A stretch of DNA of 37,963 nt, taken from the NCBI GenBank assembly GCA_903862855.1, contig CAIOZW010000163.1, positions 1 through 37,963 of the forward strand, given 5' to 3'. Origin of the DNA: an uncultured Acidobacteriota bacterium (lineage in GTDB: Bacteria; Acidobacteriota; Blastocatellia; RBC074). Numbering within the stretch: the first letter of the stretch is position 1; each line of letters opens with the position of its first letter. The translations under genes were made by a program, and so were the position numbers. Below, in pieces: positions 27,806 to 37,856 of this stretch. The notes beneath the pieces were generated by a model that saw nothing but the letters and a program-made list of their open reading frames with translations, was not told where the DNA came from and made no database searches.

Positions 27806-30439
27806 ATGATCGATCAATCCGAAGAAGCCGGGAAACCCGATCCGTGGAATGACGGGCCCTGGAATGAGATTGCCAGCCTGATCCTCTTCGTTGCCGGACT
27901 GGTGATACTGCTGGCACTGATCAGCTACAAGGCGAGTGACCCCTCGTGGAACAATCTGCCGAGTGAGAGTCAGGTCAATAATCTGGTCGGACCGTTTGGA
28001 GCCAACCTCTCTGACCTGCTCTATCAGCTCTTCGGCCTGTCGGCGCTGGCCATTCCCCCGGTGCTCATTGCACTTGGCTGGTGGCAGTGGAACGAGAAGC
28101 GGTCACCCCTCTCCCGAACCCGTATCCTTGGTCTGGTGATGATATTTATTGCGCTGACCGGTATCTTCACGATCATCTCCGGAAAGCAGCCGCCGAGGGC
28201 CTTCTACATGGGCGGGACGATCGGACGACTGCTCGTCCACGACAAGGTTGTCGGGTTGGCCGTCTTTCTCGGCCCGATCGGGGCCGTTTTTGCCCTCGTA
28301 CTGATCCTGATGATCGGTCTGGTCATTGCGACGCGGATCTCGATTGTCGGGACCGTCGTCCAGCTCAATCCGCTCGAGAACCCGCTTGAACGGCTGCGAC
28401 CGCTGCGGAGAGATTTCTGGGCCCGCCTTGGCCAACATCAATCGGAAGATGGACGGGAATCGAATGACGGGAACGGGGCAATGACAACAGATGGGCTGTC
28501 GGCAAATGAGTTGGCCACACCCGATATCTCCGCAGTTGTCGAGAGAAGAGAGCGGCGCTCCGGTTCGCTGCGCCCAACCACGGGTGGGCTCTCACTCCCC
28601 ACACAGACCTCCCCGGCCAAAACTGCGAGACCCCTCAAACCGACAATTATCGAAGCTCCATATCCGAAGATGGGTCTGACCCAATCCGTCAGCAGCTCTA
28701 CAACCGCCGCCACTGGAACGGTCGTGCCTCCCAATCCCACAACGCGTCGGTCAACCCGCAAGACATCCCAATTCGTTGATCAACCACCCTGGCTCGTGGA
28801 GGGAGATAACGAAGCGCCTGACCTCGACGCAGCTGCCCCGACTGCCTCCAAAAGATCAGTCGACGATATGCTGACCAACGTCTCGGTGGTGCGCAACAAC
28901 GCGGATGGTGAGGACGAACGCCAGACAACGCGCCCGATCAAGGTCCCCAAAGCTGCTCCGCGCCCCGGGTTCGAATACAAGCTGCCCTCGACCGATATGC
29001 TTACACCACCTGCGCCGCGATCGGAGCAGGCCGAGAACGATCTGCTCGAACGAGCCCGCCAGTTGGCCGAGAAGTGCAGTGAATTCAACGTCTCCGGCCA
29101 GGTGATGCAGATCAGTCCCGGCCCCGTCGTCACGACTTTCGAGTTCAAGCCCGATCCCGGCGTCAAGTACAGTCGGGTCACCAGCCTGGTCGATGACCTC
29201 TGCCTGGGACTGAAGGCCGAGTCGATCCGCATCGACCGCATCCCTGGAAAATCGACGGTCGGTATCGAGGTTCCAAACTCAAATCGTGAGATGATCCGAC
29301 TCCGCGAGGTGATCGAATCAAACAAATTTACCGAGGGAGGCTCACGGCTCACTTTTGCCCTCGGTAAGACCATCGACGGCTCAAACTATGCTGCCGATCT
29401 GGCAAAGATGCCCCATCTGCTGATCGCCGGCGCAACTGGCGCCGGTAAATCGGTCATGCTCAACGCCATCCTCGTCTCCCTGCTCTATAAGTCGACCCCG
29501 GATGAGGTGAAGATGATCCTCGTCGATCCAAAACGGCTTGAGCTTGGACTCTACGCCGACATTCCCCATCTCCTGACCCCGATCGTCACCGACCCGAAAA
29601 GGGCCAGTTACGCGCTCAAATGGGCCGTCTCAGAGATGGAGAACCGGTACAAGCACCTTGCACTCTTCGGTGTCCGCAACATCGAGCAGTACAACAAAGA
29701 GGTCTGTGGACCACGCCGCTCGCGAACCCAGCCGGACCCTGACGCCCCGGCGCCACTCCCCTTCATTGTCGTCATCATCGACGAACTCGCCGACCTGATG
29801 ATGGTCTCGGCACGTGACGTCGAGGAGAGCATCACCCGACTGGCGCAGATGGCCCGTGCCGTTGGCATTCACCTTGTCCTCGCCACCCAGCGACCTTCGG
29901 TCGATGTCATTACCGGTCTCATCAAGGCCAATTTCCCCTCCCGGATCTCCTTCCGTGTCTCATCGAAGGTCGATTCACGAACGATCATCGATACCAATGG
30001 TGCCGAACAACTGCTCGGTCAGGGCGACATGCTCTTCCTCCCCCCGGGCACCGCTCGCCTGATCCGTGTCCACGGCGCCTACGTCGATGAGAAGGAGGTC
30101 AAACGTATCTGTGATTTTGTCCGCTCCCAGGCCAATCCAAACTACGATGAGAAGGTGGTCATGAGTGAGAAGGAGGTCGATGGCGGAGCGGATGGTGAGC
30201 TGGCTCGTGATGAGAAGTATGATGACGCTCTTCGTGTCGTCCTCCAGAGCGGCAAGGCCTCGACCTCGCTCCTTCAACGAACTCTCCGCATTGGCTATGG
30301 ACGCGCCGCCTCGATCATCGATATGATGCACCGCGAGGGGATCGTCGGACCTGAAGATGGCAGTAAACCCAGACAGGTCTTGGTTAAGCCGGACTTCCTT
30401 GAACGATTGGTTCAACTAAATGAGGAAAACCCGCTCTAG
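27806..30439 (+). CDS. ftsK: DNA translocase FtsK/SpoIIIE
   Basis: 877 residues. Four N-terminal transmembrane segments (about 22-41, 73-92, 106-125, 150-178) anchor it at the septum. A Pro/Thr/Arg-rich linker (about 190-400) follows, then the RecA-like motor: Walker A GATGAGKS at 542-549, LVDPKRLEL, Walker B FIVVIIDELADLMM and LATQRPSVDVITG. The C-terminal gamma winged helix (about 805-870, RIGYGRAASIIDMMHREGIVG) would read polar KOPS-like sequences. FtsK pumps chromosome ends through the division septum and activates XerCD at dif. The ribosome site is weak. A DnaA-box cluster lies directly downstream. Confidence 0.96.
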   Translation: MIDQSEEAGKPDPWNDGPWNEIASLILFVAGLVILLALISYKASDPSWNNLPSESQVNNLVGPFGANLSDLLYQLFGLSALAIPPVLIALGWWQWNEKRSPLSRTRILGLVMIFIALTGIFTIISGKQPPRAFYMGGTIGRLLVHDKVVGLAVFLGPIGAVFALVLILMIGLVIATRISIVGTVVQLNPLENPLERLRPLRRDFWARLGQHQSEDGRESNDGNGAMTTDGLSANELATPDISAVVERRERRSGSLRPTTGGLSLPTQTSPAKTARPLKPTIIEAPYPKMGLTQSVSSSTTAATGTVVPPNPTTRRSTRKTSQFVDQPPWLVEGDNEAPDLDAAAPTASKRSVDDMLTNVSVVRNNADGEDERQTTRPIKVPKAAPRPGFEYKLPSTDMLTPPAPRSEQAENDLLERARQLAEKCSEFNVSGQVMQISPGPVVTTFEFKPDPGVKYSRVTSLVDDLCLGLKAESIRIDRIPGKSTVGIEVPNSNREMIRLREVIESNKFTEGGSRLTFALGKTIDGSNYAADLAKMPHLLIAGATGAGKSVMLNAILVSLLYKSTPDEVKMILVDPKRLELGLYADIPHLLTPIVTDPKRASYALKWAVSEMENRYKHLALFGVRNIEQYNKEVCGPRRSRTQPDPDAPAPLPFIVVIIDELADLMMVSARDVEESITRLAQMARAVGIHLVLATQRPSVDVITGLIKANFPSRISFRVSSKVDSRTIIDTNGAEQLLGQGDMLFLPPGTARLIRVHGAYVDEKEVKRICDFVRSQANPNYDEKVVMSEKEVDGGADGELARDEKYDDALRVVLQSGKASTSLLQRTLRIGYGRAASIIDMMHREGIVGPEDGSKPRQVLVKPDFLERLVQLNEENPL

Positions 30440-30683
30440 TCAAGCTCCCTGTGGAAAGTTTTTTCGCATGTGCCCGTCTTTATTGATCTTTGTGATCGGC
30501 GGAAACTAAATTATTGATAATAAACCACTTAGCACGCTGTTGAAATATTGTGCAAAGTGCTGTAAGTTGTGATTTTAGACCAATTTAAGGTCTATTTTCA
30601 CAGGTTTTCCACAGAGTTTTCCACAGGGGCTGTGGATATTCGGAACGTGACCCGGAAGCGCCCTGAGCATCAGGATTTGGCCA
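30440..30683. promoter_or_regulatory. DnaA-box-like cluster with AT-rich tract between ftsK and HPS-like gene
   Basis: Six nonamers match TTWTNCACA with at most one mismatch: 30450-30458 (reverse), 30549-30557 (reverse), 30594-30602, 30605-30613 (exact, TTTTCCACA), 30617-30625 (exact, TTTTCCACA) and 30631-30639 (reverse, ATATCCACA). Four are packed in 46 bp, two of them spaced 12 bp apart. The adjacent stretch 30477-30600 is strongly AT-rich, and a small dyad TAGACC/GGTCTA lies at 30576-30594. This is the layout of a replication origin or another DnaA-binding locus; no dnaA, dnaN or gidA gene is in the window, so I call it only a candidate. Confidence 0.55.
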
Positions 30684-31313
30684 ATGAAACTGCAACTGGC
30701 ACTCGACACCGCAGATCTTGCCGTCGGCCTTGAGCTGGCCGGAAAGACCGCCATGCACGTCGATTTGATCGAGGCTGGCACGCCGTTGCTGATCCGGGAG
30801 GGCATACGGGCGATTCGTGAACTTCGTCGCCGGTTCCGCGGTCGCCCCATCGTCGCCGATATCAAGGTCATCGATGCCGGAGAACCGATCGCTGAACTCG
30901 CCTTTGCTGCCGGAGCAACCATTGTCACCGTCCTCGGTTGTGCCTCTGATGAGGTGGTCAAAAAGGTTGTCCACGCCGCCCGCCGCTACGAAGGTCTGGT
31001 CATGGCCGACAGTCTGAGCGTCAACGATATCGGCAAAAGAGCCTACGAACTCCGCCTCCTTGGCGTCAACTCTCTCTGTCTCAACCGGCGTGGCCTCCGG
31101 GAGACCCGGAACCGCGAAGAGCGCATCCGCCTCATCGAAGAGCTCCTTCCGACGATCGATCTACCCGTCTATCTCGCTGGTGGAATCGATACAGCGGAGC
31201 TGGCCTCGCTCCGCCATCTGCCACTCGCCGGTGTCATCGTCGGTGCAGCCATCGCCGAAGCCTCATCTCCTGGCGAGGCGGCCAAAAAGATGCGTTCCAT
31301 CCTCGATGGCTGA
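30684..31313 (+). CDS. Hexulose-6-phosphate synthase-like protein (OMP decarboxylase superfamily)
   Basis: 209 residues, a TIM barrel of the orotidine-5'-phosphate-decarboxylase superfamily, closest by eye to 3-hexulose-6-phosphate synthase and 3-keto-gulonate-6-phosphate decarboxylase. MKLQLALDTA starts like HPS. Glu30, the DxKxxD motif (Asp59, Lys61, Asp64 in ADIKVIDAG) and the phosphate-binding YLAGGID (163-169) and VIVGAAIA are present. Where HPS normally has a VHxG segment, this protein has CLNRRG (132-137) with Asn134, so the reaction may differ. No hxlB isomerase is adjacent. A ribosome site CAGGA lies about 9 bp before the ATG. Confidence 0.8.
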   Translation: MKLQLALDTADLAVGLELAGKTAMHVDLIEAGTPLLIREGIRAIRELRRRFRGRPIVADIKVIDAGEPIAELAFAAGATIVTVLGCASDEVVKKVVHAARRYEGLVMADSLSVNDIGKRAYELRLLGVNSLCLNRRGLRETRNREERIRLIEELLPTIDLPVYLAGGIDTAELASLRHLPLAGVIVGAAIAEASSPGEAAKKMRSILDG

Positions 31314-31612
31314 TCCCTTCGCCTATGCCCCTCAGGTAAAAACTGCCTTTCGATCGGAAAATTATTCTCACTCCACTCGCAGTATTTCAACCTTTCCCGG
31401 AAGGACTGTCACCGGAAATGGACACCCTGTCGCGCCGGTCGTCACTAGGTGTAGACACCATGTTTGCGTCCATAAACAAAGAATCCACTGCAACTCGATC
31501 AGAGTGGCAGTGGAATTCCGAAATCAATCTTTTATGACCTACTGTTGGCTGGAGCCTGGTGTAATCTGTCCCGATAAGCCAATAGTGACGAGAGGAGATT
31601 GCGTGCAGACGA
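31314..31612. other. Intergenic region between convergent HPS-like and small membrane protein genes
   Basis: About 300 bp with no gene that I can support; ORFs crossing it are extensions of shadow frames. It holds the hairpin at 31484-31514. Confidence 0.5.
31484..31514. terminator. Stem-loop between convergent genes, probable terminator
   Basis: Arms TCCACTGC (31484-31491) and GCAGTGGA (31507-31514), then one A/G mismatch and an inner ACTC/GAGT stem around a 5-nt loop: 12 base pairs in all. On the minus strand a T-rich stretch (TTCTTTGTTTATG) follows, fitting termination of the small membrane protein gene about 100 bp downstream of its stop. On the plus strand the tract is poorer. Confidence 0.6.
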
Positions 31613-31870
31613 TCAAAATGCAGCGGTAATCCGATCCGGCACAATATCAAAACGATCCGGGATGATGTCGCCGTAGTAGACCTCTATGGCTGCCTTGATC
31701 AGGCAGATGACCGGAAGGATATCCAGCACGATTGCCAATGCGCCCATCATATACCCCTTGCGCCGAATGACGACCGGCGCTCCGGCCAGGACAAAGAAGT
31801 AACCAACCACCGGCATCACCTTCAAGGCACGCCAGAGAATGCTTAAGAACTGTTCCATTCGCGGACTCAT
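31613..31870 (-). CDS. Small two-helix membrane protein of unknown function
   Basis: 85 residues, no family recognised. Two hydrophobic segments (about 17-34 and 39-66) are separated by the basic loop RRKG, which should be cytoplasmic by the positive-inside rule. The C-terminal tail contains a short duplicated motif, IIPDR and IVPDR. The gene is supported by a strong ribosome site (AGGAG 6 bp before the ATG) and hydrophobic periodicity rather than by homology. A perfect TATAAT hexamer on the minus strand (32008-32013) may be the -10 of its promoter, though no good -35 is seen. It is divergent from the phosphate-uptake pair. Confidence 0.7.
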   Translation of the reverse strand: MSPRMEQFLSILWRALKVMPVVGYFFVLAGAPVVIRRKGYMMGALAIVLDILPVICLIKAAIEVYYGDIIPDRFDIVPDRITAAF

Positions 31871-32235
31871 TTACCTCTCCTTTGATCAGAACGTCGAAGT
31901 CGACCGATCCGGGGTCGCGATGGTGTAACGCAATAACTATGCCACTTTATCGCCATCAGCACCTCTCAACCGGCGTCTTTGATGTGGTGGGGACGGAAAA
32001 GGTTTGTATTATATATATGTTAAGTTATCTCTTTTGTGACGGATGAAATTGCAGTCAAATTGTCTAAATCGATCAGGTGATTTATGCTTTGACTTACTGT
32101 TGTAGAGAGTGGCCATTCAATATTGTAAACAATGCCGCCCCGGCAGACTGAACATCTCTGGCCCTTGGTCGGCGGTGATCTGAGAGCTCTGGAGATCTGC
32201 AAAGGGCATCAATGGCAGAAAGGGAGATTGGGTCT
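31871..32235. other. Divergent intergenic region upstream of DUF47-pit and the small membrane protein
   Basis: 365 bp, AT-rich in the middle (31995-32135, including a TATATATAT tract). It contains TATAAT on the minus strand at 32008-32013 and a small dyad ATTGTAAACAAT at 32122-32133. I looked for a Pho box, expected upstream of phosphate genes, and found no convincing match. No gene is supported. Confidence 0.5.
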
Positions 32236-32853
32236 ATGTTTCGATTACTACCTCGGGAGGACAAGTATTTCGAGCTGTTCAACCGACAGGCATCCTATGT
32301 CGTCGAGGCAGCGGTGCAACTGCGCCAGCTTTTTGATGACTTCGACAACCGGGAGGGCCACGTCGACCGAATTACGGAGATCGAGAATCTCTGCGATGAA
32401 GTGACCCACCAGATCATCAAGAAACTGAATCAGACCTTCATCACACCGATCGACCGTGAAGATATCCACGCGCTGGCCGGCGGATTGGACGATATTGTCG
32501 ATGCGATCGAGTACACGGCACGACGCGTCATGCTCTACCGGATCGGCGAATCGACCGACTACGCGCAGAATATGTCGCGCGTCCTGCTTGAACTGGCCCG
32601 CGAACTGGAGAAGGGTATTCAGTCTCTCGAGAACGACGGTGAGACAGCCATGAAGTGCTGCCTCGAGATACATCGCCTTGAGAGTGAAGGGGACGTCTCG
32701 CACCGGGCGGCGATCGATTCGATCTTTGCCAATGAGACCGATGCCCTGAAGGTGATCAAGTACAAGGAGCTCTACGAAAAGCTTGAAAGGTCCATGGATC
32801 GCTGCGAAGATGTCGCCAACGTCATCGAGGCAATCGTGTTGAAGAATTCGTAG
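32236..32853 (+). CDS. DUF47 / PhoU-like phosphate transport regulator
   Basis: 205 residues from the ATG at 32236, preferred because GGGAG lies about 9 bp upstream and homologues begin near MFRLLPRE; an alternative ATG is at 32212. All-helical PhoU-like protein of the DUF47 (TIGR00153) family. Acidic metal-binding clusters typical of PhoU folds are visible: EIENLCDEVTHQI in the first half and RLESEGDVSHRA in the second. Genes of this family sit beside pit in many bacteria and are thought to control Pit activity. The pit gene follows after 60 bp. Confidence 0.93.
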   Translation: MFRLLPREDKYFELFNRQASYVVEAAVQLRQLFDDFDNREGHVDRITEIENLCDEVTHQIIKKLNQTFITPIDREDIHALAGGLDDIVDAIEYTARRVMLYRIGESTDYAQNMSRVLLELARELEKGIQSLENDGETAMKCCLEIHRLESEGDVSHRAAIDSIFANETDALKVIKYKELYEKLERSMDRCEDVANVIEAIVLKNS

Positions 32854-32913
32854 GATGGAACGGGCATCAGACCTGTTCTGACATCCCCGAGGACCGATAC
32901 AAACGAGGAAAGT

Positions 32914-33930
32914 ATGATCTCCGTCTCAACCCCACTGCTGATTGTCGGGCTCATTGTCTTGGTTGCGCTGATCTTCGACTACACCAACGGTTTCCACGAT
33001 GCGGCAAATTCGATCGCCACCGTTGTCTCGACACGGGTTCTCTCACCCGGTCGTGCCGTACTGCTCGCCGCCTTCTTCAATTTCATTGCGGCCTTTGGTT
33101 TTCCGACGCACGTCGCTTCGACGATCGGCAAGGGGCTGATCGACATTGCCCAGGTCAACTCGGCAGTGATCCTCGCCGGCCTGCTCGGAGCCATCATCTG
33201 GAATATCATCACCTGGTACCTCGGGCTGCCAACCAGCTCTTCGCACGCGCTGGTCGGAGGTTACGCTGGTGCGGCGATTGCGAAGTCCGGATTTGGCGTT
33301 CTTCTGTGGAACAACTGGCCAAAGGGCTGGCCGGGGACACTCTCATTCATCGTCATTGCCCCCTTGCTGGGAATGACCCTGGGAACGAGTCTCATGGTTC
33401 TTGTCTCGTGGCTCTTTCGAAATGTCGCGCCGGGAAGAGTCGATCGGCTCTTCCGGATGCTTCAGATCCTGTCGGCGTCACTCTACAGTCTTTCACACGG
33501 CTTGAACGACGCCCAGAAGACCATGGGCATCATGATGGCCGCGCTGGTGACCGGCGGCTTCTTTGCGGCCAATGACGACATACCGATGTGGGTCATCCTC
33601 TCTGCACACGCGGCGATTGCACTGGGGACACTCTCGGGAGGCTGGCGAATCGTCAAGACCATGGGGAGCAAGATTACCAAGCTGAAGCCGGTCGGTGGTT
33701 TCTGCGCCGAGACGGGCGGTGGTATCGCGATCATTTTTGCATCAATCTTTGGCGTGCCGGTCTCGACTACGCATACGATCACCGGAGCGATCATGGGGGT
33801 CGGTGCCGTCCACCGCCTCTCGGCAGTCAGGTGGGGGGTGGCCGGACGGATTGTCTGGGCCTGGGTGCTGACGATTCCGATGGCGGCGACCATTGCGGCC
33901 TTGACATACGGATTGCTCTCACTCCTCTGA
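32914..33930 (+). CDS. pit: Low-affinity inorganic phosphate transporter, Pit family
   Basis: 338 residues with about 10 transmembrane segments. The two inverted PiT signature repeats are present: YTNGFHDAANSIATVVSTRV (about residues 24-43) and HGLNDAQKTMGIMMAALVTG (about 193-212). Pit proteins import phosphate as a metal-phosphate complex with protons or sodium. The start has GAGGAAAG just upstream. It forms an operon with the preceding DUF47 regulator, an arrangement known from many genomes. Confidence 0.96.
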   Translation: MISVSTPLLIVGLIVLVALIFDYTNGFHDAANSIATVVSTRVLSPGRAVLLAAFFNFIAAFGFPTHVASTIGKGLIDIAQVNSAVILAGLLGAIIWNIITWYLGLPTSSSHALVGGYAGAAIAKSGFGVLLWNNWPKGWPGTLSFIVIAPLLGMTLGTSLMVLVSWLFRNVAPGRVDRLFRMLQILSASLYSLSHGLNDAQKTMGIMMAALVTGGFFAANDDIPMWVILSAHAAIALGTLSGGWRIVKTMGSKITKLKPVGGFCAETGGGIAIIFASIFGVPVSTTHTITGAIMGVGAVHRLSAVRWGVAGRIVWAWVLTIPMAATIAALTYGLLSLL

Positions 33931-34014
33931 AAATGGTGCGAGTCGCTCGATCATTACCGGCACTGTGTGTCCCGATATTGACCTGATTACTGCGAGATGA
34001 ATGCCAAATCATTG

Positions 34015-34044
34015 TTGACAGCAGATCGATTCATCAGATAGTCT
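34015..34044 (+). promoter_or_regulatory. Candidate sigma-70 promoter upstream of rpmE
   Basis: A perfect -35 hexamer TTGACA at 34015-34020, then an 18-bp spacer and TAGTCT at 34039-34044 as a weak -10. It lies about 150 bp upstream of the rpmE start, in an AT-rich stretch. Confidence 0.45.
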
Positions 34045-34191
34045 AGCGGTTTGTTATTATTGAATTGATTCTGTGACATCAATCCAGTCTCATCTTCGGG
34101 TGTAAAAATGAATCCTTTGCCGCAGGCACTGGCACCTCATCACCTTTACCGACAGGTTGAGTTTCAGAAGATCGTGACGTGACAAGGAGAA

Positions 34192-34416
34192 ATGACCGTG
34201 AAAGAGAATATCCATCCTAATTACATTGAGTGCCAGGTAAGTTGTGCCTGTGGGGTAAGCTGGACGACGCGTTCGACCAAGAAAGAGATCCAGGTCGAAA
34301 TCTGCTCGAGCTGCCATCCCTTCTTTACTGGAAAGCATAAACTGGTCGACACGGCTGGGCGAGTCGAGCGTTTCCAGCGCAAGTATGGCAAGAAGAGTTC
34401 GCCGGCCTCGGCCTGA
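34192..34416 (+). CDS. rpmE: 50S ribosomal protein L31, zinc-binding type
   Basis: 74 residues. L31 sits at the subunit bridge of the ribosome. IHPNYIEC at the N-terminus and [20 protein letters not shown] are diagnostic. The four zinc-binding cysteines are C18, C20, C38 and C41 (C16, C18, C37, C40 in E. coli), so this is the C+ form, with an extra Cys14. AAGGAG lies directly before the ATG. Its place ahead of DUF1385, prfA and prmC is a common bacterial gene order. Confidence 0.97.
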   Translation: MTVKENIHPNYIECQVSCACGVSWTTRSTKKEIQVEICSSCHPFFTGKHKLVDTAGRVERFQRKYGKKSSPASA

Positions 34417-34738
34417 TCCGCTGCCAGTCCCGAACGCCTCGAATAGGGGGGAAGACCCGTGCGCACAAGTCCCTTACCGACCAACGTGTCGTTGATCCGG
34501 AGTGAGACCCAATCCACACTTTCTTGCAATTCGTGTGGATTGGTCGTGTGCGGACATCACTAGATATACAAAATCCGAGCCATCGTGCCGAAAGGTCGAT
34601 CCATCGATTCGATGTCGATTCGACCCAGGGATTCCCTCCCGTCGGCATGATGGCTTTTCTGGTTTTTTCTGTACCAGAGCTTGAATCGAAGCGGCCGGAA
34701 CTATGAAAATTATGCCGAGATTCTGAAGGGGGTCGGAG
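34417..34738. other. Intergenic region between rpmE and DUF1385 gene
   Basis: 322 bp with two overlapping 60-codon frames that I do not support: no ribosome site, no homology and odd composition. It contains the stem-loop at 34509-34543 and a short direct repeat TCGATTCGA at about 34611-34632. Confidence 0.5.
34509..34543. terminator. Strong stem-loop downstream of rpmE
   Basis: Perfect 11-bp inverted repeat, CCAATCCACAC at 34509-34519 and GTGTGGATTGG at 34533-34543, with a 13-nt loop. It lies about 95 bp after the rpmE stop. No T-run follows on the plus strand, so it may be a processing or attenuation element rather than a simple terminator. Confidence 0.5.
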
Positions 34739-35788
34739 ATGAGCGAGCAGAAAGAGATCATCGTCGGTGGCCAGGCGGTCATTGAAGGGGTGATGATGCG
34801 CGGTCCGAATTCCTGGGCGGTCGCGGTGAGACGCCCTGACGGACTGATCGTCTCAAAAGCCGAGCCTCTCCCCTCGCTCAGCAACCGGTATCCGCTACTG
34901 AAGGTGCCGGTACTGCGTGGCAGCGCCGTCCTGATCCATTCGATGGTCCTGGGAATCAGAGCGATCAATTTCTCTGCGGAGATTGCCCTCGACGAGGGAG
35001 GAGAAGGGCCGGAGGCATCGAGCTCGACACAGAAGCTGGGAGCGGCTGGATCGATCATCTCCGCACTCATCTTCAATATCCTGCTCTTCGTCGTGTTGCC
35101 GCTGCTGCTGACCAATGCAATCTTTCTCTATTTCGGCTGGGGTCACAGTGCGGACGCGATCGAGATTACCAATGGGAGCTGGCTTGAAAGTGCATGGTCG
35201 TGGGGACGGGCCTGGACGCGCCCGGTACGCCCCTCGGTTGGATTCAACCTCCTTGACGGTCTGATCAGGATGGCCCTCTTCCTGTTGATGATCTGGAGTT
35301 TCTCAAGGCTTGAAGAGATTCGGCGACTCTTCGAATATCACGGTGCCGAACACAAGACTGTCTTCACCTGGGAGGCCGGGGCGGAGCTGACGGTCGAGAA
35401 TGCCCAGCGTTATCCACGGCAGCACCCGCGATGTGGTACGAGCTTTCTGATGGTAGTCATGCTCGTCTCGATCATCCTCTTCTCGGTCGTAAAGTTCGAT
35501 TCCCTGCTGCTCAATCTTCTGACACGGGTCGTGCTGATCCCACTGGTAGCGGGCATCTCTTACGAGATCATCAAGTCGGCCGGTCAGAAGGAGACGAGCC
35601 CGGTCTTCCGCTTCATGACGCTTCCGGGACTCTGGCTGCAGAATGTGACGACCCGTGAACCGTCTCACGACCAGCTCGAGGTTGCCATCTACGCGCTGAA
35701 AGAGTCTCTCAAGCTGGAACCACAGCCGGCGCCGAGCGGACTCGCCTGTCAGACCGCTGGTGCCAGTTCACCTGGACCGACGTTATAA
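34739..35788 (+). CDS. DUF1385 family membrane protein
   Basis: 349 residues. DUF1385 signatures are visible: [20 protein letters not shown] near the N-terminus, then [35 protein letters not shown] and [15 protein letters not shown] in the middle. About four transmembrane segments are present (about 102-132, 175-195, 235-260, 258-280). The conserved His/Glu/Cys residues suggest metal or cofactor binding, but function is unknown. Good purine-rich ribosome sites precede the ATG. The gene sits 28 bp upstream of prfA, the usual neighbourhood for this family. Confidence 0.94.
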   Translation: MSEQKEIIVGGQAVIEGVMMRGPNSWAVAVRRPDGLIVSKAEPLPSLSNRYPLLKVPVLRGSAVLIHSMVLGIRAINFSAEIALDEGGEGPEASSSTQKLGAAGSIISALIFNILLFVVLPLLLTNAIFLYFGWGHSADAIEITNGSWLESAWSWGRAWTRPVRPSVGFNLLDGLIRMALFLLMIWSFSRLEEIRRLFEYHGAEHKTVFTWEAGAELTVENAQRYPRQHPRCGTSFLMVVMLVSIILFSVVKFDSLLLNLLTRVVLIPLVAGISYEIIKSAGQKETSPVFRFMTLPGLWLQNVTTREPSHDQLEVAIYALKESLKLEPQPAPSGLACQTAGASSPGPTL

Positions 35789-35816
35789 ATAGTCGACGAG
35801 AAGGAGTCGATCTCTC

Positions 35817-36905
<1,089 letters not shown>

Positions 36906-36908
36906 GCC

Positions 36909-37802
36909 ATGTCGAACGCTGCCACGATTGCCGAGACCCTGCAGGATGCGACGCGACGGTTGCGGGTGGCCGGTGTTGCGAATGACCTCCTCGATGCCCA
37001 GACACTGCTCTGCTTCACCCTTGGGCGTGACCGGACCTGGTTGATCATCAACTATCGTGAGCCGATCCCAGAGGGTGTGGCGAGCCGATATGCCGAGCTG
37101 GTCGAACGCCGTGCCAAAGGTGAGCCATTGCAGTATATCACCGGGCGCCAGGAGTTCTTTGGTCTCGATTTCGAAGTCGCACCGGACGTGCTGATTCCCC
37201 GCCCAGAGAGTGAACTGATGGTCGAGGAGGTCGTGCGGCTGGTAACGACAGAGGTGCTGGGGAAGCCGCTGATCGTCGATGTCGGGACCGGCTCCGGATG
37301 CCTTGCTGTCGCGATTGCGCGCGAGGTACCAGAGGCGCAGTTGATCGCCATCGACATCTCTGCGGCAGCACTCTGCATTGCCCAAAGGAATGCGGTCCGG
37401 CATGGAGTCGAAACGCGAATCGAATTTCTGACTGGAGATCTGCTCACTCGACTGAGAGATAAGGCAACGATCATCGTCTCCAATCCGCCCTACATTGCGG
37501 CAGAGGAGATGGCCGGCCTCCAACGGGAGGTTCGCGACTGGGAGCCGCGGATCGCACTGACCGACGAGGGGGACGGACTGGGCTTCTACCGGCGATTGCT
37601 GAGTGAAGCTCCTGGGCACCTCCAACCTGGTGGCATCCTCATCTGCGAGGTCGGATACCAGCAGGCTGACAGGCTGCGCGCGCTGGTCTCCAGTACGCAC
37701 TGGCAAATGCCGCGCTTCTTGACTGACCTTCAGGGATACGAACGGACGATGGTCGTCAGATTGCAGACTGATCCATCAGCAATCACCGTAACGTCGGAAT
37801 GA
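36909..37802 (+). CDS. prmC: Release factor glutamine N5-methyltransferase PrmC (HemK)
   Basis: 297 residues. PrmC methylates the glutamine of the GGQ motif in RF1 and RF2 with S-adenosylmethionine. The N-terminal helical domain contains [16 protein letters not shown]. The methyltransferase domain has the SAM-binding [14 protein letters not shown] and the catalytic NPPY at 192-195. It starts 3 bp after the prfA stop, so the pair is co-translated or nearly so. Both substrates are encoded in this window. Confidence 0.97.
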   Translation: MSNAATIAETLQDATRRLRVAGVANDLLDAQTLLCFTLGRDRTWLIINYREPIPEGVASRYAELVERRAKGEPLQYITGRQEFFGLDFEVAPDVLIPRPESELMVEEVVRLVTTEVLGKPLIVDVGTGSGCLAVAIAREVPEAQLIAIDISAAALCIAQRNAVRHGVETRIEFLTGDLLTRLRDKATIIVSNPPYIAAEEMAGLQREVRDWEPRIALTDEGDGLGFYRRLLSEAPGHLQPGGILICEVGYQQADRLRALVSSTHWQMPRFLTDLQGYERTMVVRLQTDPSAITVTSE

Positions 37803-37856
37803 GCGATGAGGGTGTCGACCCAGACCGTCACGCTGGATGGCCTCTGATAAAGAATA

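Noticed and set aside
32860-32913. Pho-box control of the DUF47-pit genes
   Set aside because: I looked for PhoB-type direct repeats here and in 31871-32235 and saw none that were convincing.
34502-34706. Two overlapping 60-codon ORFs after rpmE
   Set aside because: They overlap in different frames across a stem-loop and have no ribosome site or homology.
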